From Syntrophomonadaceae bacterium (lineage in GTDB: Bacteria; Bacillota; Dethiobacteria; DTU022; UBA8154), in NCBI GenBank assembly GCA_003563895.1, contig PWTK01000028.1, forward strand, positions 1 through 41,513: DNA of 41,513 nt, given 5' to 3'. The notes under the pieces were generated by a model. It was not told where the DNA came from, did not search any database, and worked only from the letters and a program-made list of their open reading frames with translations. This document shows positions 24,988 to 33,902 of the stretch, piece by piece (the stretch's first letter is position 1; the number at the start of each line of letters is the position of its first letter). Made by a program: the position numbers and the translations under genes.

Positions 24988-26961
24988 TTACCAGGTGGGT
25001 GAAAGGGATGTTTCGTACTTCTCTGCGGCGGCCCTGTGCACTTTCAGCTTCCAGGTCCGCTCGCGGATCGCTGCCAGCAACTTCCTGGATGCCTCCTGGG
25101 GATCCTCTTCCCACATGAAGTAGCCGCCGTAAACGTCGTGGGCAATCTGCAGCGCAATACCGTCTACCAGCGGGCTGCCGGGAATGGGAGGAACAATACC
25201 GACGTGGACCGGCATGCCCAGGGTTACGCACCAGCTGCCGATGGAAACGGCCTTTTCGCTCATCGCTTCGGGAGCGCTGGCCGCATAGGGTACCTTAGGT
25301 GTGTCCACTTTCCACTGGCGGGCCAGGGCGGTCATCAGGTCGTAGGCCCTGGTGTTGTCCACGCAGGAGCCCATGTGGAAGATGAGCGGCAGTTTTTCGC
25401 CGTTCAGCTTGTCCTTGTTGGCCTCGTCCAGGCGGTTGATGAACGCTTTCAGCCCGTCGCCGGCGTATTTTTCAACGGCGTCGCTGTTCATGAGGCCAAA
25501 CTTGGCGTAGGTGCCGGCGGCACAGCCGGTCGCCACGGGGAGAATGTTGTTCTTGGCCAGCTCCACGGCGATGGTGTAGTGGCTCTCATCGTGCTTGACC
25601 TTCAGGTTGTTGCAGCCGGCAAAGAGGCAGAGCCCGTCCAGCTCACCCTGTTCGATGGCATCGGTGATAACCTTGTAGGGTTCATCAGGGTTCACGGAGG
25701 CCAGCAGCTCTTCGATAGCCTCCAGGCTGAAACCGGCCACGACTTTGCTTTTCACCTGGGGAATGCTGACTTTCTCGGCATCGCGCTCTTTAAAGGCGGC
25801 AATGGCTACGCTGACGATTTCTCTGGCTTTTTCCATGGCCCTTGCTTCATCGAAGTCGATGTAGTACGAGCTCGGGATCTTAACATTGGGAATGGTGGTG
25901 ATAACCTTGGTGTGGTAGCACTCGGCCACGGCCTGAATCCCGGGCATGATGCACTGGATGTCCACGACCATGGCGTCCACGGCGCCGGTCATGATGGCCA
26001 GCTCCTGGGACATGAAGTTGGTCAGCGGGGGCACACCCTGGCGCATGAGCACCTCGTTGCCGGTGCAGCAGATCCCCATGCACTTGATGCCCTCGGCGCC
26101 GGCCTCTTTGGCCTCTTCCTGCATCTCCCGGGCGGCCTTGACCACCATCTCGCTCAGGACGGGGTTGTGGCCGTGCAGGGCGATGTTGACCATCTTCTCT
26201 TCCAGCACACCCATGTTGGCTTCGGTGACCACAGGGGTCGGCGTGCCGAAAAGGACATCGGAAAGGTCGGTGGCGATGTGCATGCCCGTGTAGTCGCACA
26301 GCGCCGATTTCAAGGCCTGGAAGACCAGGTTGACCGGGTCGGCATCCATCCCCATGTGGGTCTGGGCCATCGATTCGGCGATGGTCCGGTGGATGCTGTA
26401 GGGCATGATGTTGCACTCCATGAACTTCTGCACGCGCTCCGGGATAACGGATTTCTCCAGCCAGATGCTGTACTGTCCATTAATGCGGCCGAATTCATCC
26501 ATGGCCAGGTCAACCACTTCACGCAGGATCTCCTGGTCGGAACGGCCTTCTGTATTTATATCCAGGCGCTCGGCCACCCGCTTCAGCTTGTCCGGATCGG
26601 TAATGCCGTAGTCTCCGCCGTGCCCTTCGGCCACCTCGTCCAAAACAAGGGTGGTGTGAAGGCCGTGGTCCGAGTGGGCGGATGTACCGCCGAGCACCGC
26701 CCGGATCAGGTTGCGGGCGACGATGGTGTACGAGGGCGCCCCGCAGATCCCTTTCGACGCCTTCTTGGTGATCCGGCAGGGGCCCTGGATACAAATGGTG
26801 CAGCAAATCCCGGCATTGCCATACTGGCACTGGGGCTGCATGTTCAAAAAGCGGTCGTAAGCCGATTCCACTCCACTTCCTTCGGTGTTTGCCAAAACCT
26901 CCAACACGGCAGGATCCATACTCCGGTTGCGGTCCAGATCCTTTTTCTTCTTCTCAGCCAT
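24988..26961 (-). CDS. acsA: Carbon monoxide dehydrogenase (CODH/ACS beta subunit)
   Basis: AcsA reduces CO2 to CO, or the reverse, at its nickel-iron C-cluster and feeds CO by an internal tunnel to AcsB. The 657-residue protein has the D- and B-cluster Cys run C45, C53, C54, C57, C62 and C73 (CQYGNAGICCTICIQGPC...GIC). C-cluster segments follow: HGHNPVLSEM with the His ligand, GICCTGNEVLMRQGVPP, LFAGCNNLKVKHDESHY, VATGCAAGTYAKFGL and FHMGSCVDNTRAYDL. Length is close to the Moorella subunit (674) rather than the shorter monofunctional CooS. Its start has TGAGGAGG about 13 bases upstream. A 237-base structured gap separates it from cooC. A 679-codon antisense frame is a shadow. Confidence 0.97.
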   Translation of the reverse strand: MAEKKKKDLDRNRSMDPAVLEVLANTEGSGVESAYDRFLNMQPQCQYGNAGICCTICIQGPCRITKKASKGICGAPSYTIVARNLIRAVLGGTSAHSDHGLHTTLVLDEVAEGHGGDYGITDPDKLKRVAERLDINTEGRSDQEILREVVDLAMDEFGRINGQYSIWLEKSVIPERVQKFMECNIMPYSIHRTIAESMAQTHMGMDADPVNLVFQALKSALCDYTGMHIATDLSDVLFGTPTPVVTEANMGVLEEKMVNIALHGHNPVLSEMVVKAAREMQEEAKEAGAEGIKCMGICCTGNEVLMRQGVPPLTNFMSQELAIMTGAVDAMVVDIQCIMPGIQAVAECYHTKVITTIPNVKIPSSYYIDFDEARAMEKAREIVSVAIAAFKERDAEKVSIPQVKSKVVAGFSLEAIEELLASVNPDEPYKVITDAIEQGELDGLCLFAGCNNLKVKHDESHYTIAVELAKNNILPVATGCAAGTYAKFGLMNSDAVEKYAGDGLKAFINRLDEANKDKLNGEKLPLIFHMGSCVDNTRAYDLMTALARQWKVDTPKVPYAASAPEAMSEKAVSIGSWCVTLGMPVHVGIVPPIPGSPLVDGIALQIAHDVYGGYFMWEEDPQEASRKLLAAIRERTWKLKVHRAAAEKYETSLSPTW

Positions 26962-27032
26962 AATGCTTCCCCAACCTCCTCATTGAATTTATTCCAAAAC
27001 TTAATTAATGACCCATATCGTTATAGGCAGTG

Positions 27033-27147
27033 GACGGCTCTTACCGGGGCAGGTTTGAACCCTGCCGTCACCTGATGTATCCCCTTAAACGCAGAAAGCA
27101 GGGACTCAACAACCACCTCCGGGGTTCGCCCAACATCCCCGAAGTCC
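27033..27147 (-). promoter_or_regulatory. Structured leader between cooC and acsA with mutually exclusive stems
   Basis: Two hairpins lie in the 237-base gap. Hairpin 1 (27102-27147) has an outer GGACT/AGTCC stem and an inner CTCCGGGG/CCCCGAAG stem (one G-U pair). Hairpin 2 can form in two ways that share GCC at 27064-27066: GGCAGG/CCTGCC (27048-27053 with 27061-27066) or GACGGC/GCCGTC (27033-27038 with 27064-27069). Alternative pairing of this kind is typical of attenuators and riboswitches. It matches no riboswitch class I know; the GGTTCAAACC loop resembles a tRNA T-arm, but no tRNA body is present. Confidence 0.5.
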
Positions 27148-27172
27148 AGCCCCAGAGAGCTTCAATTGCTTA

Positions 27173-27202
27173 TTACGCTATCCCGACCATTTCAGCCCTC
27201 AC
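27173..27202 (-). CDS. Possible 9-residue leader peptide after cooC
   Basis: A GTG overlaps the cooC stop (GTGA) and opens a frame of nine codons, VRAEMVGIA, ending TAA. AAAGGAGG lies 4 bases before the GTG, inside the cooC 3' end, and no other gene start uses this strong site. It precedes the structured region and acsA. A leader peptide coupled to the structures is inference; the site could also be chance. Confidence 0.35.
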   Translation of the reverse strand: MRAEMVGIA

Positions 27203-27960
27203 ATCGCCTCCTTTACAATTGACTGATATACGCCCTCCATACCCTCCAGCAGATCTTCCTCGCCAAAAAGGTTGGGTTGGGCTTCCATAGATTTTGACCA
27301 TACCTGTTCACTGAATGGCAGGTAACCGATGATCTCGTTTGCATCAAAATTACGGGCAATAAACTCTTTTTCTTCTTCGCGGCGAATCTTGTTGCCCAAT
27401 ATTTTGATCTTCCCGATACCGAGCTCTGAAGCCAGCCCTTTAACCACAGAGGCTGTCTTCACCCCGGCCCGGGTGGGTTCCGCCACCACCAGCATCAGGT
27501 CTACCCCCCGGGCAGTACCCCGGGTGAGGTGTTCGATGCCGGCGCTCATATCGAGCACCACCACTTCTTTATCGCCCAAAAGGGAATTGAGCACGGCATT
27601 CAGAAAGGAATTCTCCTTGCAGTAACACGCCGAGCCACCCTGCTTTATGCCGCCCATGATCAGGAAATTAATGTGGTTTTCCCTGAGGCTGTACTGCTCG
27701 ATGACGTCATCCACGTCTGGATTGAGGCTGTAATACGCCCCTCCCCCACCGCTTTTTTGCTCGATCACTTCTTTCATGTCGACCAAAGGAACAAGAGAGG
27801 ACAGTTTTTCCGCATTCAACCCCAAGGCCAGCCCCATGCTGGCATCCGGATCAGCATCCACGGCAAACACCTCTTTGCCGTCCCTGGCAAAGAGGTAGGC
27901 CAAATTGGCCGATACCGTGGTTTTCCCAACTCCACCCTTACCCGACACCGCTATCTTCAC
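27199..27960 (-). CDS. cooC: CooC-type nickel-insertion ATPase
   Basis: CooC is a MinD/ParA-type P-loop ATPase needed for nickel loading of CODH and perhaps ACS. The protein of 253 residues opens MKIAVSGKGGVGKTT with the deviant Walker A motif, then VFAVDADPDASMGLALGL, MGGIKQGGSACYCKENSFLNAVL with the CXC motif that binds nickel at the dimer interface, VVLDMSAGIEHLTRGTARGVD (Walker B) and LVVAEPTRAG. The ATG at 27966 is one base from GGAGG and cannot use it; the GTG two codons later has 7-base spacing and gives the normal family start. It is the first recognisable gene of the acs operon, as in Moorella and Carboxydothermus. Confidence 0.95.
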   Translation of the reverse strand: MKIAVSGKGGVGKTTVSANLAYLFARDGKEVFAVDADPDASMGLALGLNAEKLSSLVPLVDMKEVIEQKSGGGGAYYSLNPDVDDVIEQYSLRENHINFLIMGGIKQGGSACYCKENSFLNAVLNSLLGDKEVVVLDMSAGIEHLTRGTARGVDLMLVVAEPTRAGVKTASVVKGLASELGIGKIKILGNKIRREEEKEFIARNFDANEIIGYLPFSEQVWSKSMEAQPNLFGEEDLLEGMEGVYQSIVKEAM

Positions 27961-28049
27961 AAACATTCCTCCTGCCGTAGTGATGTCCCAACATAACCCC
28001 AGAACTTTTCCAACCCCTCTTTGAGCAGCACGGTTCCCTTCCCCATCAT
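27957..28049 (-). CDS. Possible 30-residue ORF coupled to cooC
   Basis: An ATG-ATG start right after CGGAGG opens 30 codons (MMGKGTVLLKEGLEKFWGYV, then GTSLRQEECL) whose TGA overlaps the cooC GTG as GTGA. A stop lies five codons upstream, so it is not part of a longer gene. The ribosome site touches the first ATG and is 3 bases from the second, which is poor. Its role, if real, could be translational coupling of cooC; it may also be chance. Confidence 0.35.
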   Translation of the reverse strand: MMGKGTVLLKEGLEKFWGYVGTSLRQEECL

Positions 28050-28520
28050 CCTCCGACTTTGCTATTTCGACACTCTTGAAATAAAATCCTCTTTTAAGTG
28101 AAAATATTTCTTATTTAAATTCAAGAACAGGTGAAAAAAAGCACATTTATCGCCGTTTCGAGCGCGCCTTTAATTTTCACATTTGCCCGGTGCTTTACCA
28201 GCTCCCGGAGCATTACTCCAGCAGGCAAATAAAGTCGCTGTGCCGGTTGCAGGCAGCGGACACCTCGTTCTTTACTCCTCAGGCATGAGAAATGCTTCTG
28301 TACATGCACAGATACACAGGCTCATACTTCGCTATCTCCAACCTTTTTTCCTTCACCAGAATTTTCTTAATTTAATCCTGACCAGGCAGGGCAGCGCCAT
28401 GAACATTGGATTTCTAAATGACCCCTTCTATTACTTCTAAACATAGGAAACATCAGCGCTCACGGTAACACTTAAAATAGATTTGCCCGATTTGTAGAGA
28501 ACTGAAACGTAAGGGCTCAT
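28050..28520. other. Non-coding region upstream of the acs operon
   Basis: This stretch must contain the promoter of the acs operon. The part nearest cooC (28080-28140) is A+T-rich on the minus strand, but I see no convincing -35/-10 pair and no sigma-54 GG/GC pair. Frames of 62 and 85 codons exist on opposite strands over the same bases, without ribosome sites or recognisable sequence. I assign no gene. Confidence 0.4.
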
Positions 28521-28572
28521 AAAAAAAGCCCATTTGAAAAGAATTGTCGACAGCTTCAAATGCTCATTTTTT
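28521..28572. terminator. Bidirectional hairpin terminator downstream of clpC
   Basis: Stem CATTTGAA/TTCAAATG (28531-28538 and 28555-28562) is followed by TTTTTT (28567-28572) on the plus strand and, after GGGC, by TTTTTTT (28521-28527) on the minus strand. It would back up the first clpC terminator and insulate the acs promoter region. Confidence 0.65.
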
Positions 28573-28670
28573 CTTGTTTCATTTCTTTCTCCATCATCTT
28601 AGCAGTTCAGGAGGATAAAAAATGTTTTGGCCGAACAACAGCACCTGCATTAATTATTGAGCCTGAAGAG

Positions 28671-28705
28671 AAAAAATTTATGCCCCGCCATTTGCAGCGG
28701 GGCAT
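28671..28705 (-). terminator. Rho-independent terminator of the ctsR-clpC operon
   Basis: A perfect 9-bp stem ATGCCCCGC/GCGGGGCAT (28680-28688 and 28697-28705) is followed on the minus strand by AAATTTTTTCTC. It begins 18 bases after the clpC stop. Confidence 0.88.
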
Positions 28706-28722
28706 GAAATACGATTGCCGCT

Positions 28723-31335
28723 TCATTCATCCTTGGGCTGTCGCTCGCCCTCATCGCTTATTGAACTGTTTTCCCCGGGGGATAAATCTTGCTCGTTTTT
28801 CACTTCCTCATCCTCATCCTCTTTTTTTTCACCCTCTTCTTCTTCATCTTCCCAGGCTTTTTGCTGTTCTTGCCTTCCTTCCTGCGGCAGCCCTGCTTTC
28901 TTTATGAAGTCCAGTTTTGGATCTCCATTTCCATCTTTCACATCCACCGTGATGGTATCGCCGGCCGTAAAGCTCCCCCGCAGCATTTCTTCAGAGATCC
29001 CGTCTTCCAGCCGTTTTTGAATCACGCGCCGCAAGGGGCGTGCGCCGTAAGTGGGGTCAAACCCCTCCCGCGCCAGCATGTTTTTCGCATCCTGGGTTAC
29101 CTCCAGGCCCAGCTCATAATCCTTGATGCGACTGGAGAGTTCCTTCAACATCAGGTCAACAATTTCAGCGATATCTTCTTCCGAAAGAGATTTGAAAACG
29201 ATCACATCATCCACGCGGTTTAAAAATTCGGGGCGGAACGTCCGGCGCAGCTCATCTAACAGGCGGTTTTTCATGTCTTCGTAGCTTTTTACCGCATCAG
29301 CCGCCCTGAACCCAACCACGGGCTGTTTCCTGATATAAGTGGCGCCTATGTTGGAGGTCATGATGACTACTGTATTGCGAAAATCAACTGTGCGGCCTTT
29401 CCCATCGGTCAAACGGCCGTCTTCCAGGATCTGCAGGAGCACATTAAAAACATCGGGGTGCGCTTTTTCGATTTCGTCCAGCAGAATAACACTGTAAGGT
29501 TTACGCCTGACTTTTTCCGTTAACTGCCCCCCCTCTTCGTAACCGATATACCCGGGAGGAGCGCCTACAAGGCGGGCGGTGGTATGCTTCTCCATGTACT
29601 CCGACATGTCCAGCCGGACCATGGCGTCTTCATCGCCGAACAGCGTTTCAGCCAGGCTGCGGGCGAGCTCGGTCTTTCCGACCCCCGTCGGCCCCAGGAA
29701 GATAAAAGAACCGATGGGCCGCTTGGGATCTTTGAGGCCAGCCCGGCCGCGGCGAATGGCCCTGGAAACAGCATGGACCGCTTCATCCTGGCCGATGACC
29801 CGTTGATGAAGGATTTTTTCCATGTTCAACAGGCGGGCAGATTCCTCTTCGGCCAGTTTTTTAACGGGTATTCCCGTCCAACTGGAAACGATGTGCGCAA
29901 TATCTTCCTCGGTGACAACGGCCTGGTCGGAGACCACCTTTTTCTGCTCCCAATCCTTTTTCAGCTCGTTTAACTTGGCCCTCAGCTGCTGTTCCTGATC
30001 GCGCAGTTGGGCGGCCTTTTCAAATTCCTGGCTGCGCACGGCGGATTCCTTCTCCTGGCGTACGCCTTCCAGTTTTTCTTCCATCTCTTTCAGGTCGGGC
30101 GGCGCTGTATAATTGCGGAGCCGGACACGGGAGGCCGCCTCATCAATGAGGTCAATGGCTTTATCGGGCAGGTAACGGTCCTGGATGTAGCGGGCACCGA
30201 GTTTCACAGCCGCCTCGAGAGCCTCGTCGGTAATCTTCACCCGGTGATGGGCCTCGTAGCGATCGCGAAGCCCCTTTAGTATTTCCAGGCTTTCCTCTTT
30301 CGTGGGCTCTCCCACCGTGATGGGCTGAAAACGCCTCTCCAGGGCGGGGTCGCGTTCAATATATTTCCTGTATTCATCCAGTGTCGTTGCCCCAATGGCC
30401 TGCAGTTCGCCCTTGGCCAGCGCCGGCTTAAGGATGTTGGAAGCATCAATCGCTCCTTCCGCAGCCCCGGCACCAATAATGGTGTGCATCTCGTCAATGA
30501 AAATTATTACATTTCCGGCCTGCTGCAGTTCCATCATCAGCTTGCGCAGCCTTTCTTCAAACTCCCCGCGATACTTGGTGCCGGCAACCACGGCCGCCAG
30601 CTCTAATGCCACTACCCTTTTGTCTCTCAAGATATCGGGCACATTCCCCTCTACAATGCGCTGGGCAAGGCCTTCAACGATGGCCGTTTTTCCGACGCCC
30701 GGTTCCCCGATAAGGCAGGGGTTGTTCTTGGTGCGTCGACTCAAGATCTGGACAACCCTTTCAATTTCCGTATCCCTTCCCACTACCGGGTCCAGCTTGC
30801 CTTCACGGGCCAGCTTGGTGAGATCCCGGCCAAAATTATCCAGGGTGGGGGTTTGAGGGACATTTTTGCTGGTCTGGCCGCTGCCCAATTGTGCTTCACC
30901 CCCGAGAAGCTGTATAACTTCCCGGCGGGCTTTTTTCAAGTCGACTCCCAGGTTGGTCAGCACCTGGGCGGCAATGCCTTCACCTTCTCGCAGCAAGCCC
31001 AACAGCAAATGTTCGGTCCCCACGTAATTGTGCCCCAGGTTCTGTCCTTCTTCAATCGCCAGCTCGATCACTTTTTTCGCCCGGGGAGTGTAGCTGATCC
31101 CCTGGGCAGCAGATTTGTCGCCCTTGCCGATAATTTTTTCCACTTCGGAGCGGACGCGCGGCAGTTCAACCCCCAGGCCCTGCAGGGCCCGGGCGGCAAT
31201 GCCTGAACCCTCCCTGACAAGCCCCAGGAGAATATGTTCGGTGCCGATAAAGTTGTGGTTTAACCTTTTTGCTTCTTCCTGGGCCAACACCAGAACTTGC
31301 TGGGCCCTTTCTGTAAACCTTCCAAACATAAACAT
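28723..31335 (-). CDS. clpC: ATP-dependent Clp protease ATPase subunit ClpC
   Basis: ClpC is a hexameric AAA+ unfoldase that, with ClpP and adaptors such as McsB, degrades damaged or marked proteins. Two N-terminal Clp_N repeats ([20 protein letters not shown] onward and [17 protein letters not shown] onward) are followed by the first AAA+ domain with Walker [10 protein letters not shown] and [18 protein letters not shown], a UVR-containing middle domain ([24 protein letters not shown]), and the second AAA+ domain with [11 protein letters not shown] and [13 protein letters not shown]. The C-terminal D2-small domain ends at FIKKAGLP. A highly acidic tail of about 50 residues follows, absent from Bacillus ClpC (810 residues). 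The start is one of two ATGs or a GTG within 8 codons; the ATG used has GGGAG about 14 bases upstream. Confidence 0.97.
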   Translation of the reverse strand: MFMFGRFTERAQQVLVLAQEEAKRLNHNFIGTEHILLGLVREGSGIAARALQGLGVELPRVRSEVEKIIGKGDKSAAQGISYTPRAKKVIELAIEEGQNLGHNYVGTEHLLLGLLREGEGIAAQVLTNLGVDLKKARREVIQLLGGEAQLGSGQTSKNVPQTPTLDNFGRDLTKLAREGKLDPVVGRDTEIERVVQILSRRTKNNPCLIGEPGVGKTAIVEGLAQRIVEGNVPDILRDKRVVALELAAVVAGTKYRGEFEERLRKLMMELQQAGNVIIFIDEMHTIIGAGAAEGAIDASNILKPALAKGELQAIGATTLDEYRKYIERDPALERRFQPITVGEPTKEESLEILKGLRDRYEAHHRVKITDEALEAAVKLGARYIQDRYLPDKAIDLIDEAASRVRLRNYTAPPDLKEMEEKLEGVRQEKESAVRSQEFEKAAQLRDQEQQLRAKLNELKKDWEQKKVVSDQAVVTEEDIAHIVSSWTGIPVKKLAEEESARLLNMEKILHQRVIGQDEAVHAVSRAIRRGRAGLKDPKRPIGSFIFLGPTGVGKTELARSLAETLFGDEDAMVRLDMSEYMEKHTTARLVGAPPGYIGYEEGGQLTEKVRRKPYSVILLDEIEKAHPDVFNVLLQILEDGRLTDGKGRTVDFRNTVVIMTSNIGATYIRKQPVVGFRAADAVKSYEDMKNRLLDELRRTFRPEFLNRVDDVIVFKSLSEEDIAEIVDLMLKELSSRIKDYELGLEVTQDAKNMLAREGFDPTYGARPLRRVIQKRLEDGISEEMLRGSFTAGDTITVDVKDGNGDPKLDFIKKAGLPQEGRQEQQKAWEDEEEEGEKKEDEDEEVKNEQDLSPGENSSISDEGERQPKDE

Positions 31336-31474
31336 ATATCGCTTTGACACTCCCTTCGATATGGTAAACGGTACATTTGCATTATTTTTGTACCTCTAAG
31401 CTATCATGCTTGCAGCAAATAAACAAGGAATAATTTCCCTGACTTCCCGGATTTCACCCGGTGCAATAATGCCG

Positions 31475-32650
31475 CTATGAAGCGCCGAAGGCTAGATATT
31501 TCTGGATCTGCCTGGCCCTTTCCAGGTCTCGCTCATGAGAATCCAGCTGTCTCCCTTTCAAATACTGCAAGCAGCCGGGACGGGAGATAACCAACAGTCC
31601 ATTCAAAATGCCGCCGGAGACCTCATTCAGCAAGCCGAGATCCACCCCGAGGCGAAGATCCGACAACAGCTGCATGGCTTCCTGTGAACCGATCAAACGG
31701 CAGTGTTTGAGGGTTCCGTAAGCCCTTCCAGCACGGTCGGCCAGTTTTTCCCTGTTCTTGCTGAGCAATTTTTCGCGCATCTGCCTTTCCTGGGCAATCA
31801 GCTGCGCAGTGATGCCGTGCAGGTTTTCCAGGATCTCCTCCTCCGATTGGCCCAGCGTAATCTGGTTGGATATTTGAAATATGCTTCCAACTATTTCGGT
31901 TCCCTCGCCGTAAAGCCCTCGAACAGCAAGGCCGACCTGGTTCACCGCGGACAGGATCCAGCTCAACTGCCGGGTAATGGACAGGGCGGGCAGATGAAGC
32001 ATGACCGAGACGCGAAGCCCCGTTCCAACGTTTGTAGGGCAAGCTGTAAGAAAACCCAGCTCTTCGTCAAAGGCATAGCCCACCATCTCTTCCAGGCAGT
32101 CGTCCAGACGAGAAGCCATTTCCCAGCATTTTTTCAGCTGCAGTCCGGGCAGCAGGCATTGAATGCGCAGGTGATCTTCCTCATTGACCATGATGCTGAG
32201 CGCCTCGCCATCTTCCAAAAAAAGGGCTCCATAAGGACTTTCTCTGGCCAGGAGGGGACTCACCAGGTGTTTTTCTATCAGCACTTGCCGGAAAACGAGG
32301 GGAAGGGAGGCCATCTCATACAGCTGGAACCTGGAGAATTCCTCGTGCTTGCGAAAAGCTTCCCGGGCCAGCTGCAGCACTTCTTTCTGCTGCTCCTCGG
32401 AGGCAAGCCTCGTAAAGGTTAAGCCTTTCAAATTACGGGCCAGCCTGATACGGCTGCTAATGATTACGTCAGCTTCCGGTCCGGTTCCCTCCATCCACTT
32501 GCTCAAGATCTCTGAGCGTCTTTTTTGTTCTTCCTGCTCTTCCATGGCGGCCGCTTTTTCCCATACATGGGCCTCTTCGATTTTGCCGGGGTTTTCCTCG
32601 CCACCCTTTTGCTTCCCGTTATCCGGGGCTGGCTTCCCTTTTTCAGTCAC
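31475..32650 (-). CDS. mcsB: Protein arginine kinase McsB
   Basis: McsB phosphorylates arginine residues of proteins, including CtsR, and so marks them for ClpCP. The phosphagen-kinase domain starts at ILSKWMEGTGPEADVIISSRIRLARNLKG and includes the catalytic-Cys segment TACPTNVGTGLRVSVMLHLP, the NEEDHLRIQCL motif and the C-terminal arginine-phosphate-binding region. The GTG chosen has GGAGG 8 bases upstream and overlaps the mcsA stop by 8 bases. This adds a hydrophilic, Lys/Glu-rich N-terminal extension of about 45 residues before ILSKWM that Bacillus McsB lacks. An internal ATG (32545) would shorten it but has a poor ribosome site. Operon position between mcsA and clpC is canonical. Confidence 0.95.
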   Translation of the reverse strand: MTEKGKPAPDNGKQKGGEENPGKIEEAHVWEKAAAMEEQEEQKRRSEILSKWMEGTGPEADVIISSRIRLARNLKGLTFTRLASEEQQKEVLQLAREAFRKHEEFSRFQLYEMASLPLVFRQVLIEKHLVSPLLARESPYGALFLEDGEALSIMVNEEDHLRIQCLLPGLQLKKCWEMASRLDDCLEEMVGYAFDEELGFLTACPTNVGTGLRVSVMLHLPALSITRQLSWILSAVNQVGLAVRGLYGEGTEIVGSIFQISNQITLGQSEEEILENLHGITAQLIAQERQMREKLLSKNREKLADRAGRAYGTLKHCRLIGSQEAMQLLSDLRLGVDLGLLNEVSGGILNGLLVISRPGCLQYLKGRQLDSHERDLERARQIQKYLAFGAS

Positions 32651-33203
32651 CGCCCTCACCTCCGGAAAGCCTGCCTTCCAGGCCGCGTATTATATCTCTC
32701 AGTCTTACCGCCTCTTCGAAATCCTCTTCCCGAACCTTCTTTTGAAGCTCTTGCCTGAGACCTTCAATTTCTTTTTTGATTTTTGCATGAGAACCCGCTC
32801 TGGCAGGGATTTTGCCAATATGCTTCTGGTTTCCGTGAAGTCGCCGTAAAAGGGGAAGGAGGTGATCGCCAAAGACTTCATAGCAGCGATCACAGCCAAA
32901 ACAACCGATCTGCCCCAACTGGGCATAACTCAACCCGCAGGCCGGGCACTGCAGCTCTGCAGTACCTCGCGGTACAACGCCGGGATCCCCCAGGGCTCCT
33001 TTGCCCAGCAAGCCCGAAAAAAATTGGTGCAGCGGCATCTTCCCTCCAATTATCCCTTTCAAGGGAAGCTCCAGGTCAGGAAATTCCAGGTCACTTCTGC
33101 CTGCGGCACATTCTTCACACAAATAAAACTCTGTCTTCTGACCGTTAACGATTTTCGTAACGTGTACCGTCGACTCCTTGCTTTCACAGTTTTGGCACAG
33201 CAC
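32643..33203 (-). CDS. mcsA: McsA, zinc-finger activator of McsB
   Basis: McsA binds and activates McsB in the heat-shock and metal-stress response. The protein has four paired-Cys zinc motifs: CQNC at the N-terminus, CEEC after KTEFYL, CPAC and CFGCDRC in the middle, then a C-terminal UVR motif (KKEIEGLRQELQKKVREEDFEEAVRLRDIIRGLE). The GTG start gives VLCQNCESKESTVHVTKIVNG, the standard McsA opening. A TTG seven codons upstream has GGAG at close spacing and remains possible. The stop overlaps the mcsB start by 8 bases. Length is 186 residues, normal for the family. Confidence 0.94.
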   Translation of the reverse strand: MLCQNCESKESTVHVTKIVNGQKTEFYLCEECAAGRSDLEFPDLELPLKGIIGGKMPLHQFFSGLLGKGALGDPGVVPRGTAELQCPACGLSYAQLGQIGCFGCDRCYEVFGDHLLPLLRRLHGNQKHIGKIPARAGSHAKIKKEIEGLRQELQKKVREEDFEEAVRLRDIIRGLEGRLSGGEGGD

Positions 33204-33378
33204 AGCACCGCACCCCCCGTACAAAAGAACTCCAGCAACTCCCTCAAGCAGGGATCCTCATGCTGCCGTAAATAATAAATTGAAAGATCTTGCCTTCAAC
33301 CGGTAACGGCTCCAATTGTAAGGCTTAACCTCGGCAAAACAAGCACAAAACCTCTTCCGGTTTTACTTCTTGCATTAA

Positions 33379-33846
33379 TTAATAGTCAAATTTTAAAAGA
33401 ACCACAAGCATCTGTCGGAGCAAATCCCGGCGGATCTTGTTCTTCAAGGGATTTTCTTCCAACGTGTCCAGTCCTTCCAAAACAGCCTCCATCAACCTGA
33501 GCTCTCTTAAAGAGAGAAATCTGTCTTCATAAAGCCTGTATAGAAAGCCTTTTGCGTGCTCTTCCCCCGGCAAGCCCCCTTCCAGTTCTCTTAAAAAATG
33601 AATCAGCGAGCTCCTGGGGGATAGTTTCAGCTTTTTTATGCGTACATAACCCCTGCCGCCCCGCTTGCTTTCCACCAGGTAGCCTTTTTCCAGGGTGAAG
33701 CGGGTCTCCAGGACATAATTGACTTGCGAGGGAACGCAGCTGAATTTATTGGATAGTTCCTTTCTCTTAATATCGATGTACCCTGCTCCGCTTAGCGTCA
33801 ACAGTCTTTTCAAATAGTCTTCTATGCTGTTCGCCAGGTTGCCCAT
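33379..33846 (-). CDS. ctsR: CtsR, repressor of class III heat-shock genes
   Basis: CtsR is a dimeric winged-helix repressor of clp and mcs genes, inactivated on heat stress. The 155-residue protein shows LANSIEDYLKRLL, then the DNA-binding helices RKELSNKFSCVPSQVNYVLETRFT and the glycine-rich wing SKRGGRGYVRIKK, which senses temperature in Bacillus. The C-terminal domain (LRELRLMEAVLEGL... RRDLLRQMLVVL) forms the dimer. ATG start with AAGGTGA 7 bases upstream. It heads the operon ctsR-mcsA-mcsB-clpC and has a CtsR operator over its own promoter, so the operon is autoregulated. Confidence 0.97.
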   Translation of the reverse strand: MGNLANSIEDYLKRLLTLSGAGYIDIKRKELSNKFSCVPSQVNYVLETRFTLEKGYLVESKRGGRGYVRIKKLKLSPRSSLIHFLRELEGGLPGEEHAKGFLYRLYEDRFLSLRELRLMEAVLEGLDTLEENPLKNKIRRDLLRQMLVVLLKFDY

Positions 33847-33879
33847 TATAATTCACCTTGTGGGATCAAAGAACCCTTT

Positions 33880-33896
33880 TTTGACTATCTTTGACC
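33880..33896 (-). promoter_or_regulatory. CtsR operator
   Basis: Minus-strand GGTCAAAGATAGTCAAA matches the CtsR heptad-repeat consensus (A/G)GTCAAANAN(A/G)GTCAAA exactly. It starts 34 bases before the ctsR ATG and immediately downstream of a TATAAT, so bound CtsR would cover the transcription start. Confidence 0.93.
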
Positions 33897-33902
33897 AATA
33901 AT

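Noticed and set aside
27040-27070. tRNA-like GGTTCAAACC loop with a short stem
   Set aside because: No acceptor, D or anticodon arm can be drawn around it, and the pairing register does not fit a T-arm.
25036-27075. A 679-codon plus-strand open frame
   Set aside because: Antisense shadow of the CODH gene, without family resemblance or ribosome site.
26962-27198. Cobalamin riboswitch in front of acsA
   Set aside because: The conserved B12-box and the CCGCCACTG-type core are not present, despite some superficially similar G+C-rich stems.
28121-28440. Frames of 62 and 85 codons upstream of the acs operon
   Set aside because: They overlap on opposite strands and show no family resemblance or translation signals.
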